A stretch of 64,000 nt of DNA. Origin: JADZAI01 sp046348585. GTDB lineage: Bacteria > Pseudomonadota > Alphaproteobacteria > Micropepsales > Micropepsaceae. Of the stretch, positions 43,050 to 52,040 are shown in pieces (position 1 is the first letter of the stretch; each line of letters opens with the position of its first letter). The notes under the pieces are model-generated. The model was not told where the DNA came from, did not search any database, and was given only the letters and a program-made list of their open reading frames with translations. The position numbers were made by a program, and so were the translations under genes. The stretch spans positions 310,001-374,000 of the forward strand of contig JAXMDZ010000002.1 of NCBI GenBank assembly GCA_046348585.1, in the 5' to 3' direction.

Positions 43050-43528
43050 CCGCGCCGCGCCTGACCGGCCGCCATGTGCTGTTCCTGTTCGGCGGCTTCT
43101 TCCTGACCGTCATCGGCGTCAACGTGGCGATGGTCACGCTGGCGCTCGACACCTTCACCGGCACCGACGTCGACGGCGCCTATGTCAAGGGCCTCAACTA
43201 CAACGCCGCGATCGAGCAGCGGGCGAAGGAGGCGAGCTACGGCTACGAGGCGGCGCTCGAGGTGACGCGCGACGCGGCCGGCAACGCCCGCATCGCGGCG
43301 CGCTACGCCCAGGGCGGGGCCGCCGCCGACGGGCTCAGCGTCGAGGCCCTGCTGCGCCATCCGGTCAACGCGCACCTCGATCGCACCGTGGCGCTCGCCG
43401 CCAAAGGCGGCGGTCTCTACGAGGCCGAGACGGCCGATCTTCCGGCCGGCCAATGGGACGTCGCGCTGACCGCGCGCGACCGCGATCGCATCGTTCTGGA
43501 GGCTAAGAAGCGGGTATGGCTGCGCTGA
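43046..43528 (+). CDS. ccoH: cbb3 oxidase accessory protein CcoH/FixH
   Basis: A 160-residue protein with one N-terminal membrane helix (about 11-31) and a periplasmic FixH domain; the segment VDGAYVKGLNYN is typical. It helps in late assembly of the oxidase. It overlaps ccoI by 13 bases. Confidence 0.9.
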   Translation: MTAPRLTGRHVLFLFGGFFLTVIGVNVAMVTLALDTFTGTDVDGAYVKGLNYNAAIEQRAKEASYGYEAALEVTRDAAGNARIAARYAQGGAAADGLSVEALLRHPVNAHLDRTVALAAKGGGLYEAETADLPAGQWDVALTARDRDRIVLEAKKRVWLR

Positions 43529-45720
43529 CGAAAGGCGCCCTCGCGCCGGTTCCGGCCGCCGAGAGGGCCGATCCCGCTCCCTTCGTCACCCGCACGCCGG
43601 AAGGCGCGCGCCGCCTCGAATTGTCGGTTCCCGAAGTCCATTGCGCGAGCTGCATCCGCGCCGTCGAAGGCGCACTGAAGCGCCTGGAGGGCGTCGAGAC
43701 GGCCCGGGTCAATCTCGGCACCCGCAAGGTCGCCGTCACCTGGCGCAGCCCCAAGCTGACGGGCGGCGACATCGTCGAAGCGCTCGACCGCGCCGGCTTC
43801 GAGGCCGTGCCCTTCGACACCCGCGCCGATCAGGCCGCCGACGACGGCGAAGGGCGCTTCCTGCTCCGCTGCCTGGCGGTCGCCGGGTTCGCGGCCGGCA
43901 ACGTGATGCTGTTCTCGGTCGCCGTCTGGTCCGGCCTCGGCGGCGAGATGGGCCACGGCACGCGGCTCGCCTTCCACATCCTTTCCGGCCTCATCTCGGT
44001 CCCGGCGACGCTCTATGCGGGCCAGCCCTTCTACCGTTCGGCCTGGCGGGCGCTCAGCGCCGGGCGCGCCAACATGGACGTGCCGATCTCGCTGGGCGTG
44101 CTGCTGTCGCTGGTGCTCAGCATCTACCAGACCGCCGCCGGGGCCGATTACGTCTATTTCGACGCCTCCGTCTCGCTGCTCTTCTTCCTGCTGATCGGGC
44201 GGGTGCTCGACCACAATCTGCGCAACCGGGCGCGCGGCGCGGCGCGGGCGCTCCTTGCGATGCAGAGCGCCGGGGCGCGGCGCATCGTCGGCGAGAACGA
44301 GGTCGCCCCGATCACGGTGCGCGACGTCAGGGTCGGCGATCTGCTGCTGGTCATGCCGGGCGAGCGCATCCCGGTCGATGCCGAGGTCGCAAGCGGCGTC
44401 TCGGAAGTGGACGTGTCGCTGGTTTCGGGCGAGTCGCTGCCGATCCATGCCGTTCCCGGCGCCCGCCTCGGGGCGGGCGCGCTCAACACCGGCGACCGTC
44501 TGACCGTGCGGGCGCTGGCCCGGGTCGAGGATTCGCTGGTCGCCGAACTCGCCCGCATCGTGGAGGCGGGCGAACAGAGCCGCAGCCGCTATGTCCGGCT
44601 CGCCGACAAGGCGGCGCAGCTCTATGTGCCGGTGGTGCACACGCTGGCCTTTCTGGTGTTCGTCGGCTGGTGGGCGTTCTCCGACGGCGGCTTCGCCGCC
44701 GGCCTCTACAACGCCATCGCGACGCTGATCATCACCTGCCCCTGCGCGCTCGGGCTCGCCGTGCCGGTCACCCAGGTGGTCGCGGTCGGGCGGCTGCTGC
44801 GCAGCGACGTGCTGGTGAAGTCCGGCGACGCGCTGGAGCGTCTCGCCGAGGCCGACACCGCCGTGCTCGACAAGACCGGCACGCTCACCTTCGGGCGTCC
44901 GGCGCTCGCCGGCGAGCCGCAGGCGCGCGACCTCGCCGACGCCGCCCGCCTCGCCCGGGCGAGCCGCCATCCGCTGGCCCGGGCGCTCACCGCCGCCGCC
45001 GGTCCCGGCATCGTCGAGGCGACGGCGCGCGAGGTGCCGGGCTTCGGCGTCGAGGCCGAAATCGGCGGCGAAACCTGGCGGCTGGGGCGCGGCAGCTGGA
45101 CCGGCGCCGCTTCGGCCGCCGACAGCGGCATGGAATTGTGGCTGCGGCGCGGGTCGGAACAGCCGGTGCGCTTCGCCTTCGAGGACCGGCTGCGTCCCGA
45201 CGTCGCCGAGCTGGTCGAGGGCCTGCGGCGGCGCGGCCTCGAAGTCCATCTCCTCTCCGGCGACCGGCGCGCCGTCGCCGAACCGCTCGCCGCCTCGCTC
45301 GGCATCGAGGGCTGGCGGGCCGACACGACGCCCGCCGAAAAGGTCGCCTATCTCACCGATCTGGCGAAGGCCGGGCGCAAGGTGCTGATGATCGGCGACG
45401 GCCTCAACGACGCGCCCGCCCTCGCCGCCGCCCATGTCTCGATGGCCCCGGCCTCGGCCGCCGACGCGGCCCAGGCCTCGTCGGACTACGTTTTCTGCGG
45501 CGAACGCTTGGCGCCGCTCTTGGAATGCGTCGATGTGGCCCGCAAATGCCGTCGCCGGGTGCTGGAAGGCTTTGGATTCGCTGCCCTCTACAACGTCTTC
45601 GCCATCCCCTTCGGCGCCGCCGGCCTCGTCACGCCGCTGATCGCGGCGATCGCGATGTCGGGGTCGTCGCTCGTGGTGACGCTGAACGCGCTGCGTCTGA
45701 TGAAGGGCAAGGCCGCATGA
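43516..45720 (+). CDS. ccoI: Copper-translocating P-type ATPase CcoI/FixI
   Basis: A protein of 734 residues with an N-terminal metal-binding domain (CASC, residues 43-46), the transmembrane CPC motif (408-410), the phosphorylation site DKTGT (Asp452) and the hinge GDGLNDAPAL. It supplies copper for the CuB centre of CcoN. It overlaps ccoH at its start and ccoS at its end. Confidence 0.94.
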   Translation: MAALTKGALAPVPAAERADPAPFVTRTPEGARRLELSVPEVHCASCIRAVEGALKRLEGVETARVNLGTRKVAVTWRSPKLTGGDIVEALDRAGFEAVPFDTRADQAADDGEGRFLLRCLAVAGFAAGNVMLFSVAVWSGLGGEMGHGTRLAFHILSGLISVPATLYAGQPFYRSAWRALSAGRANMDVPISLGVLLSLVLSIYQTAAGADYVYFDASVSLLFFLLIGRVLDHNLRNRARGAARALLAMQSAGARRIVGENEVAPITVRDVRVGDLLLVMPGERIPVDAEVASGVSEVDVSLVSGESLPIHAVPGARLGAGALNTGDRLTVRALARVEDSLVAELARIVEAGEQSRSRYVRLADKAAQLYVPVVHTLAFLVFVGWWAFSDGGFAAGLYNAIATLIITCPCALGLAVPVTQVVAVGRLLRSDVLVKSGDALERLAEADTAVLDKTGTLTFGRPALAGEPQARDLADAARLARASRHPLARALTAAAGPGIVEATAREVPGFGVEAEIGGETWRLGRGSWTGAASAADSGMELWLRRGSEQPVRFAFEDRLRPDVAELVEGLRRRGLEVHLLSGDRRAVAEPLAASLGIEGWRADTTPAEKVAYLTDLAKAGRKVLMIGDGLNDAPALAAAHVSMAPASAADAAQASSDYVFCGERLAPLLECVDVARKCRRRVLEGFGFAALYNVFAIPFGAAGLVTPLIAAIAMSGSSLVVTLNALRLMKGKAA

Positions 45721-45872
45721 ACGCGCTCGTCATCCTCATCCCCGCCGCGCTGGCGCTCGGCATCGGGGCGCTTGTCGTCTTCATGTGGACGCTGAAGTCG
45801 AACCAGTACGAAGACCTCGACGGCGCGGCCTGGCGGATCATCGAGAACGACAACGAGGACGACGCGGCCTGA
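45717..45872 (+). CDS. ccoS: cbb3 oxidase maturation protein CcoS/FixS
   Basis: A 51-residue protein with one membrane helix (about 4-24) and the family segment QYEDLDGAAWRI, then an acidic tail. CcoS is needed for cofactor insertion into CcoN. The ATG overlaps the ccoI stop (ATGA). It closes the ccoGHIS unit. Confidence 0.92.
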   Translation: MNALVILIPAALALGIGALVVFMWTLKSNQYEDLDGAAWRIIENDNEDDAA

Positions 45873-45874
45873 GA

Positions 45875-46219
45875 TCAGGCGCGGCGGCGCATCCAGACCG
45901 GACGGACCGCGAAGGCGAGACGGCGGCGCATCTCGCCCGCCGCGCGGCGCGAGCGGGCCCGCCCCGGATTGTGCAGGACGCATGCCCCGGCCAGCACGCC
46001 GCCGGCGCAATGGCCGATCAGCTGACGGTCCTCGGGCCGCGCGCCCCCGCCGGACGGCACATTGACCGCGCCGGCGATGGTGCAGATCACGTCGACGACC
46101 CCGCCGCCGGCCGCCGTTCCCGCCGGCGACAGCCCGGTCAACAGCGCCGCATAGAGGCAGAGCGCCAGCCCCCATCCGGGCTGACGAAGGCCGCGGCGGC
46201 TCTGTCCGGCAGCGATCAT
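45875..46219 (-). CDS. Small protein with hydrophobic N-terminus (DUF2946-like)
   Basis: The 114-residue protein begins with a hydrophobic stretch (GLALCLYAALLTGLSPAG), likely a signal or anchor. It has cysteines at DVICTIAG and IGHCAGG and a histidine near LHNPG, and an Arg-rich C-terminus. This recalls DUF2946-type proteins, often linked to copper or TonB loci. The ATG at 46219 is chosen over an earlier one because the hydrophobic segment starts there. It converges on ccoS with two bases between, and an Fnr/FixK-type box lies about 50 bases upstream. Confidence 0.55.
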   Translation of the reverse strand: MIAAGQSRRGLRQPGWGLALCLYAALLTGLSPAGTAAGGGVVDVICTIAGAVNVPSGGGARPEDRQLIGHCAGGVLAGACVLHNPGRARSRRAAGEMRRRLAFAVRPVWMRRRA

Positions 46220-46267
46220 GCGCAAGGCTCCATGGCCTCTTTGTTGCGGTGCAGGAGACCGCACGCC

Positions 46268-46281
46268 TTGATGGAGGTCAA
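46268..46281. promoter_or_regulatory. Second Fnr/FixK-type box
   Basis: The sequence ttgat-ggag-gtcaa has exactly the same half-sites as the box before ccoN. It lies 48 bases upstream of the small minus-strand gene (start 46219) and 103 bases upstream of the acyl-CoA dehydrogenase at 46385. Its distance fits activation of the minus-strand gene best. Confidence 0.6.
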
Positions 46282-46384
46282 TCGCCGCGGCTTGACGCTA
46301 GGGAGGGATTGACCTGCCGCGCCAAGGATTCCCTCATGTCGCCCGCAAGAAGACCCGAGAAACGGGACATCCGAGGGGAAACGC

Positions 46385-47596
46385 ATGGCCGCCACCGACA
46401 CGCCAGAGCTTGCCGCCTTTCGCGCCGAAGCGCGGGACTGGCTGGCGACAACCTTCCCGGCGTCGCTGAAGGGCCGCGCGGCCATCATGGTGAACCTCAA
46501 CGTCGAGACCGACGAGCCCGACTTCCTCGCCTGGAAGCGGGCGATGGGCGCCAAGGGCTGGGGCGTTCCGACCTGGCCCAAGGCCTATGGCGGCGGCGGG
46601 CTTTCGAAGGACGAGGCCCGGGTTCTCTCGCAGGAGATGGCGAAGATCGGGGCCTTCAGCCCGATCGGCGGCATGGGCGTGATGATGTTCGGGCCGACGC
46701 TGCTGGAATACGGCACCGAGGCCCAGAAGCAGCGCTTCATGCCGGGCATCGTCAACGGCACGACGCGCTGGTGCCAGGGCTTCTCGGAGCCGGGCGCGGG
46801 GTCCGACCTCGCCTCGCTGGCGACGCGCTGCGAGGACAAGGGCGACCATTATCTGGTGAACGGGCAGAAGATCTGGACCTCGGGCGGTCAGTACGCCGAC
46901 TGGATCTTCTGTCTGGTGCGCACCGACACGACGCGCAAGCACGAGGGCATCTCGTTCCTGGTGTTCGACATGAAGTCGCCGGGCGTCGAGGTGCGGCCGA
47001 TCCAGCTCATCTCGGGCAACTCGCCCTTCTGCGAAACCTTCTTCACCGACGTGAAGGTGCCGAAGGATCAACTGGTCGGGCCGCTGAACGGCGGCTGGTC
47101 GATCGCCAAGCGGCTGCTGCAGTTCGAACGCCAGAGCCTGTCGGGCGCGGGCGGCGGCACCGCGGGCGGCACGGCCCGTTTCGGCGCGCCGGACCTTGAG
47201 CGGATGGTCGACAAATATGTCGGGCGCGACGCGGCGGGCCGCGTCGCCGACGCCGATCTCCGACAGCGCCTGATCGCCCATCACATGGAAGCGCGGGCCT
47301 TCGCGCTGACGCTGTCGCGGGCGGCGGCGGAAGCCAAATCCGGGTCGGGACCGAGCGCCGCCACCTCGATCATGAAGAATGTCGGCGCGAAGATCGCGCA
47401 GGACCGCGCCGAACTCTCCATGGAGATGATGGGCCATCAGGGCCTCGGCTGGGAAGGCGAGGGCTTCAACGCCTACGAGCTGGGCATGGTGCGCGGCTGG
47501 CTGGGCGGCAAGGCCGTCACGATCTACGGCGGCAGCACCGAGATCCAGAACAACATCGTCGCCAAGCGCATGCTCGGCCTGCTCGACCACCAATAA
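46385..47596 (+). CDS. Acyl-CoA dehydrogenase, large-subunit (PimC-like)
   Basis: The protein has 403 residues. The FAD-contact segment WCQGFSEPGAGSDLASL and the C-terminal IYGGSTEIQNNIVAKRML are intact. Its size and pairing with the shorter dehydrogenase next to it (15 bases away) match PimC/PimD-type or FadE-type heteromeric enzymes. It should oxidise an acyl-CoA or dicarboxylic acyl-CoA. It is the first gene of an apparent five-gene operon. Confidence 0.9.
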   Translation: MAATDTPELAAFRAEARDWLATTFPASLKGRAAIMVNLNVETDEPDFLAWKRAMGAKGWGVPTWPKAYGGGGLSKDEARVLSQEMAKIGAFSPIGGMGVMMFGPTLLEYGTEAQKQRFMPGIVNGTTRWCQGFSEPGAGSDLASLATRCEDKGDHYLVNGQKIWTSGGQYADWIFCLVRTDTTRKHEGISFLVFDMKSPGVEVRPIQLISGNSPFCETFFTDVKVPKDQLVGPLNGGWSIAKRLLQFERQSLSGAGGGTAGGTARFGAPDLERMVDKYVGRDAAGRVADADLRQRLIAHHMEARAFALTLSRAAAEAKSGSGPSAATSIMKNVGAKIAQDRAELSMEMMGHQGLGWEGEGFNAYELGMVRGWLGGKAVTIYGGSTEIQNNIVAKRMLGLLDHQ

Positions 47597-47611
47597 GACG
47601 GGAAAACGCCA

Positions 47612-48748
47612 ATGGCCGTGCTGAGCGAGGAGCAAACCATCCTGCGCGATTCCGCGCGCGAATGGGTGAAGGACAAGGCGCCGGTGCAGGCGCTGCGCAA
47701 GCTGCGCGATTCGGGCGCGGCCCTCGGCTACGACCCCGCCCTTTATGCCGAGATGGCGGCGATGGGCTGGGCCGGAATCGTGGTGCCGGAAGCCTATGGC
47801 GGGTCGGAGTTCGGCTATCTCAGCCTCGGCCTGGTGCTGGAGGAGACCGGGCGGACGCTGGTCGCCTCTCCGCTCGTCAGCTCGGCGCTGGGCGCGGCGA
47901 GCGCGCTGATGCTGGGCGGCACTGCGGCGCAGAAGGAAGCCTGGCTGCCGAAGATCGCCTCCGGCGAAGCGGTGGCGACGCTGGCGATCGAGGAAGGCCC
48001 GCGCCACGAGCCGCTCAATACCGCCCTCGCGGCGAGCCGCGCCGGGCAGGGCTTCACGCTGACCGGCGTCAAGAGCTTCGTCCCCGACGGCATGGCGGCC
48101 GATGTCTTCATCGTCGCGGCGCGCAGTTCGGGCAAGCCGGGCGAGGCGGCGGGCATCAGCCTCTTCCTCGTCCCGGCGGGCGCCAAAGGCGTGACGCGGA
48201 CGGCGCTCAAGCTGATGGATTCGCGCGGCGCGGCCGCCGTCACATTCGACGGCGTGACGGTCGGCGCGGATGCCGTGATCGGGACATCCGACAAGGGCTT
48301 CGAGGTTCTGGAGCCGGCGCTCGACCGCGTGCGCGCGGGGCTGGCGGCCGAAATGCTGGGCACGGCGCTTCAGGCCTTCGAGACGACGATCGACTATCTC
48401 AAGGTCCGCGTGCAGTTCGGCCAGACTCTGGGCAGCTTCCAGGCTCTCCAGCATCGCGCCGCGAAGATGTTCACCGAGCTTGAGCTGACGCGCTCCTGCG
48501 TCGAGGCGGCGCTCACGGCCATCGACACCGGCGCCAACGACATCCGCGAACTCGCCTCGCTCGCCAAGGCGCGGGCGAACGAAACGCTGCATCTGATCTC
48601 GAACGAGATGGTGCAGATGCATGGCGGCATCGGCATGACCGATGCGCACGACGCCGGACTCTATCTCAAGCGGGCGCGCGCCGCGGAGGCGGCCTATGGC
48701 AACGCCGCCTATCACCGCGAACGCTTCGGCCGCCTGCACGGCTTCTAG
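47612..48748 (+). CDS. Acyl-CoA dehydrogenase, small-subunit (PimD-like)
   Basis: A protein of 378 residues. The fold is complete, with VRVQFGQTLGSFQALQHR in the C-terminal helical domain. The C-terminus, MHGGIGMTDAHDAGLYLKR onward, lacks the usual G-S/T-EIQ segment found in the partner. Such asymmetry is typical of the non-catalytic-type partner in heteromeric acyl-CoA dehydrogenases. It probably forms one enzyme with the upstream gene product. Confidence 0.88.
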   Translation: MAVLSEEQTILRDSAREWVKDKAPVQALRKLRDSGAALGYDPALYAEMAAMGWAGIVVPEAYGGSEFGYLSLGLVLEETGRTLVASPLVSSALGAASALMLGGTAAQKEAWLPKIASGEAVATLAIEEGPRHEPLNTALAASRAGQGFTLTGVKSFVPDGMAADVFIVAARSSGKPGEAAGISLFLVPAGAKGVTRTALKLMDSRGAAAVTFDGVTVGADAVIGTSDKGFEVLEPALDRVRAGLAAEMLGTALQAFETTIDYLKVRVQFGQTLGSFQALQHRAAKMFTELELTRSCVEAALTAIDTGANDIRELASLAKARANETLHLISNEMVQMHGGIGMTDAHDAGLYLKRARAAEAAYGNAAYHRERFGRLHGF

Positions 48749-48784
48749 TTTTTCAACCGGACCCCATCCCCAAGGAGACGCGCC

Positions 48785-50866
48785 ATGGTGGCGATCAACA
48801 ACGTGACCACGCTTGAGGTTCAGGACGGCATCGCCGTGCTGACCATCGACTCGCCGCCGGTGAACGCCCTCTCCGGGCCGGTGCGGCAGGGCCTCTATGA
48901 CGGCATCCACAAGGCGCTGGCCGATGCGGAGGCCAAGGCGATCGTCCTCATCTGCGGCGGGCGGACCTTCATCGCCGGGGCCGACATTTCCGAATTCGGC
49001 AAGCCCGGCGGCACGCCGACGGTCGGCCTCAACGAGACCTTCGAGGCGATCGAGAACGCCACCAAGCCGGTCATCGCCGCCATTCACGGCACGGCGCTGG
49101 GCGGCGGCCTGGAGGTCGCGCTGACCTGCCACTACCGCGTCGCGGTGCCGAGCGCCCGCGCCGGACTGCCGGAGGTGAAGCTCGGTCTTCTGCCCGGCGC
49201 CGGCGGCACGCAGCGCCTGCCGCGTCTGGTCGGGGCCGAGAAGGCGCTCGCCCTGATGACCTCGGGCGACCAGATCTCCGCCGCCGAGGCGGTGAAGTCC
49301 GGCGTCTTCGACGCCGTGGTCGAGGGCGATCTGAAGACCGGAGCCATCGCCTTCGCCAAGTCGGTGATCGGCAAGCCGTCGCCGCGCGTGCGCGACCGCG
49401 ACGAGAAAGTCGCCGCCGACCGCGGCAACGCGGAGCTGTTCGCCGCCTTCCGCAAGAAGAACGCCCGCGCCTTCCGCGGCCAGAAAGCGCCGGAGCTGAT
49501 CATCCAGTGCATCGAGGCCGCCGTGAACCTGCCCTTCGACGAGGGCATCGCGGTTGAGCGGACGCTGTTCGGCAAGCTCATCGTCAGCCCGGAATCGGCG
49601 GCGATGCGGCACATCTTCTTCGCCGAGCGCCAAGCCGCGAAGATCCCCGACGTTCCAGACCAGACGCCGGTCCTGCCGGTCAAGAAGGTCGGCGTCATCG
49701 GCGCGGGCACGATGGGCGGCGGCATCTCGATGAACTTCCTCAACGCCGGCATCCCGGTCGCCATCGTCGAGATGAAGCAGGAAGCGCTCGATCGCGGCAT
49801 GGGCGTGATGCGCAAGAACTACGAGAACACCGCCAAGAAGGGCCGCATCACCGAGGCCGACGTCGAGAAGCGCATGGGCCTGCTGACCGGCTCGCTGGAG
49901 CTTGAGAGCCTGAAGGACTGCGACCTCATCATCGAGGCGGTGTTCGAGAACATGGCGATCAAGAAGGACGTCTTCGCCCGGCTCGACAAGGTCGCCAAGC
50001 CCGGCGCGATCCTCGCCTCCAACACCTCCTATCTCGACGTCAACGAGATCGCCTCGGCGACCTCGCGGCCGGAGAGCGTGATCGGCCTGCACTTCTTCTC
50101 GCCCGCCAACGTCATGCGGCTTCTGGAGATCGTGCGCGGCGACAAGACCTCGAAGGAGGTCATCGCCACCTCGATGAAGCTCGCCAAGACCATCGGCAAG
50201 GTCGGCGTGCTGGTCGGCGTCTGCCCCGGCTTCGTCGGCAACCGCATGCTCTCGCAGCGCCAGCAGCAGGCGAACGCCCTCGTCAACGAAGGCGCGATGC
50301 CGTGGGACGTCGATCGCGTGCTCTACGATTTCGGCTTCCCGATGGGTCCGTTCGCGATGAGCGACCTCGCCGGGCTCGACATCGGCTGGTCGAAGGAGGC
50401 CTCCAGCAGCTCGACCATCCGCGAAGTGCTGTGCGAGATGGACCGCCGCGGCCAGAAGACCGGCGCCGGGTTCTACGACTACGATGAGAACCGCAACGCC
50501 AAGCCCTCGCCGGTGACCGAGAAGATCATCCGCGAGTTCGCCGCCAGGAGCGGCGTCAACCCGCGCGAGATCTCCGACCAGGAGATCCTGGAACGCACGA
50601 TCTACCCGATGATCAACGAGGGCGCGAAGATCCTGGAAGAGAAGAAGGCGATCCGCGCCTCCGACATCGATATGGTCTGGGTGACCGGCTATGGCTGGCC
50701 GATCTATCGCGGCGGCCCGATGCACTACGCCGATCATGTCGGCCTCAAGACCGTGGTCGAGCGGCTGAAGGCCTACCAGGCGCAGATGGGCGACTTCTTC
50801 AAGGTCTCGCCGCTCCTGGAGAAGCTGGCGGCCGAGGGCGGCAAATTGTCATCGGTCTCCAACTGA
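48785..50866 (+). CDS. Enoyl-CoA hydratase/3-hydroxyacyl-CoA dehydrogenase fusion (FadB/PimF-like)
   Basis: The 693-residue protein has an N-terminal crotonase domain (about 1-190: RTFIAGADISEFG, HGTALGGGLEVAL, LGLLPGAGGTQRLPRL), an NAD-binding domain (GVIGAGTMGGGISMN near 302) and a C-terminal dehydrogenase domain (FFSPANVMRLLEIV, GFVGNRMLSQRQ). It performs hydration and oxidation steps of beta-oxidation. It resembles PimF and peroxisomal-type bifunctional enzymes. No thiolase follows in this operon. Confidence 0.93.
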   Translation: MVAINNVTTLEVQDGIAVLTIDSPPVNALSGPVRQGLYDGIHKALADAEAKAIVLICGGRTFIAGADISEFGKPGGTPTVGLNETFEAIENATKPVIAAIHGTALGGGLEVALTCHYRVAVPSARAGLPEVKLGLLPGAGGTQRLPRLVGAEKALALMTSGDQISAAEAVKSGVFDAVVEGDLKTGAIAFAKSVIGKPSPRVRDRDEKVAADRGNAELFAAFRKKNARAFRGQKAPELIIQCIEAAVNLPFDEGIAVERTLFGKLIVSPESAAMRHIFFAERQAAKIPDVPDQTPVLPVKKVGVIGAGTMGGGISMNFLNAGIPVAIVEMKQEALDRGMGVMRKNYENTAKKGRITEADVEKRMGLLTGSLELESLKDCDLIIEAVFENMAIKKDVFARLDKVAKPGAILASNTSYLDVNEIASATSRPESVIGLHFFSPANVMRLLEIVRGDKTSKEVIATSMKLAKTIGKVGVLVGVCPGFVGNRMLSQRQQQANALVNEGAMPWDVDRVLYDFGFPMGPFAMSDLAGLDIGWSKEASSSSTIREVLCEMDRRGQKTGAGFYDYDENRNAKPSPVTEKIIREFAARSGVNPREISDQEILERTIYPMINEGAKILEEKKAIRASDIDMVWVTGYGWPIYRGGPMHYADHVGLKTVVERLKAYQAQMGDFFKVSPLLEKLAAEGGKLSSVSN

Positions 50867-50944
50867 AGTCGGCAACGCCCGGCGCTTGCACGGCGCCGGG
50901 CGGACGCCCATGTGGACAGGAACCGCAACCAGGGCCGCCCGACC

Positions 50945-52021
50945 ATGACCGACCTCGCCTCGCCGCTCGCCTTCCCGCGCGGGCCGGCGATGAAGAACCG
51001 CTTTCTGCTCGCCCCGCTGACCAATACCCAGAGCCATGCCGACGGCACGCTGTCGGATGAAGAGTTCCGCTGGCTGACCATGCGCACCGAGGGCGGCTTC
51101 GGCCTGACCATGACCTGCGCCGCTCATGTCCACAGGCTGGGTCAGGGCTTTCCCGGCCAGCTCGGCATCTTTGACGACAAGCACCTGCCGGGCCTTGCGC
51201 GTCTCGCCGAGGCGATCCGGGCGAAGGGCAGCCTCTCCGCCGTCCAGCTCCACCATGCCGGGCCTCGCGCCCCTGCCGGCCTCATCGGCGAAGCGCCGGT
51301 CGGACCGTCCGAGGATGCGGACACCGGCGCGCGGGCGCTCAGCACCGCCGAGGTCGAGCAGCTGACCGAAGACTTCATCGCCGCCGCCCTGCGGGCCGAG
51401 CGCGCCGGCTTCGACGGCGTCGAGATCCACGGCGCGCACGGCTACATCCTCTGCGCCTTCCTCAGCCCCGAGCTGAACCGCCGCACCGACCGCTATGGCG
51501 GCTCGGCTGAAAACCGCGCCCGCCTCGTCCTCGATATCGTGGACGGCATCCGCGCCCGCTGCCGGTCCGACTTCCAGGTCGGCATCCGCCTCTCGCCCGA
51601 ACGCTTCGGCCTGCGCCTCGCAGAGATCGTCGCGCTGGCGGCGCGCCTGACCGCCGAGGCCAGGATCGACTATCTCGACATGTCGCTCTGGGATGTCTTC
51701 AAGGAACCGGCCGAGGACGAGTTCAAGGGCCGCAGCCTGCTCTCCTATTTCGCCGAACTTCCGCGCGGCGGCGTGCGCCTCGGCGCGGCCGGCAAGATCA
51801 CCAGCGGCGCGGCGGCGCATGCCGCCCTCGCGGCCGGCCTCGACTTCGTGGTGGTCGGACGCGGCGCGATCCTGCACCACGATTTCCCGCGCCTTGTGAT
51901 GGCCGATCCCGATTTCGTGCCCGTCGCCCTGCCGGCGAGCGAGGCGCATCTGAGGGCCGAGGGCCTCAGCGACGCCTTCCTCACCTATATGCGCGGCTGG
52001 CAGGGCTTCGTCGCCGATTGA
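50945..52021 (+). CDS. NADH:flavin oxidoreductase (Old Yellow Enzyme family)
   Basis: A protein of 358 residues with the FMN-binding TIM barrel of the OYE family: NRFLLAPLTNTQSHADG, QLHHAGPRA, the active-site segment IHGAHGYILCAFLSPELN, RTDRYGGSAENRARL. Such enzymes reduce activated double bonds, including 2-enoates and 2,4-dienoyl-CoAs. The ATG at 50945 is preferred to a GTG at 50912 because AGGG precedes it. Its place after the fusion gene suggests it handles unsaturated intermediates. Confidence 0.85.
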   Translation: MTDLASPLAFPRGPAMKNRFLLAPLTNTQSHADGTLSDEEFRWLTMRTEGGFGLTMTCAAHVHRLGQGFPGQLGIFDDKHLPGLARLAEAIRAKGSLSAVQLHHAGPRAPAGLIGEAPVGPSEDADTGARALSTAEVEQLTEDFIAAALRAERAGFDGVEIHGAHGYILCAFLSPELNRRTDRYGGSAENRARLVLDIVDGIRARCRSDFQVGIRLSPERFGLRLAEIVALAARLTAEARIDYLDMSLWDVFKEPAEDEFKGRSLLSYFAELPRGGVRLGAAGKITSGAAAHAALAAGLDFVVVGRGAILHHDFPRLVMADPDFVPVALPASEAHLRAEGLSDAFLTYMRGWQGFVAD

Positions 52022-52040
52022 GGCGGCGGCAGGAGGGACG

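Noticed and set aside
46334..50737. 1467-residue minus-strand open frame
   Set aside because: It is antisense to three clear beta-oxidation genes and has the His/Arg/Asp-rich composition of high-GC shadow frames.
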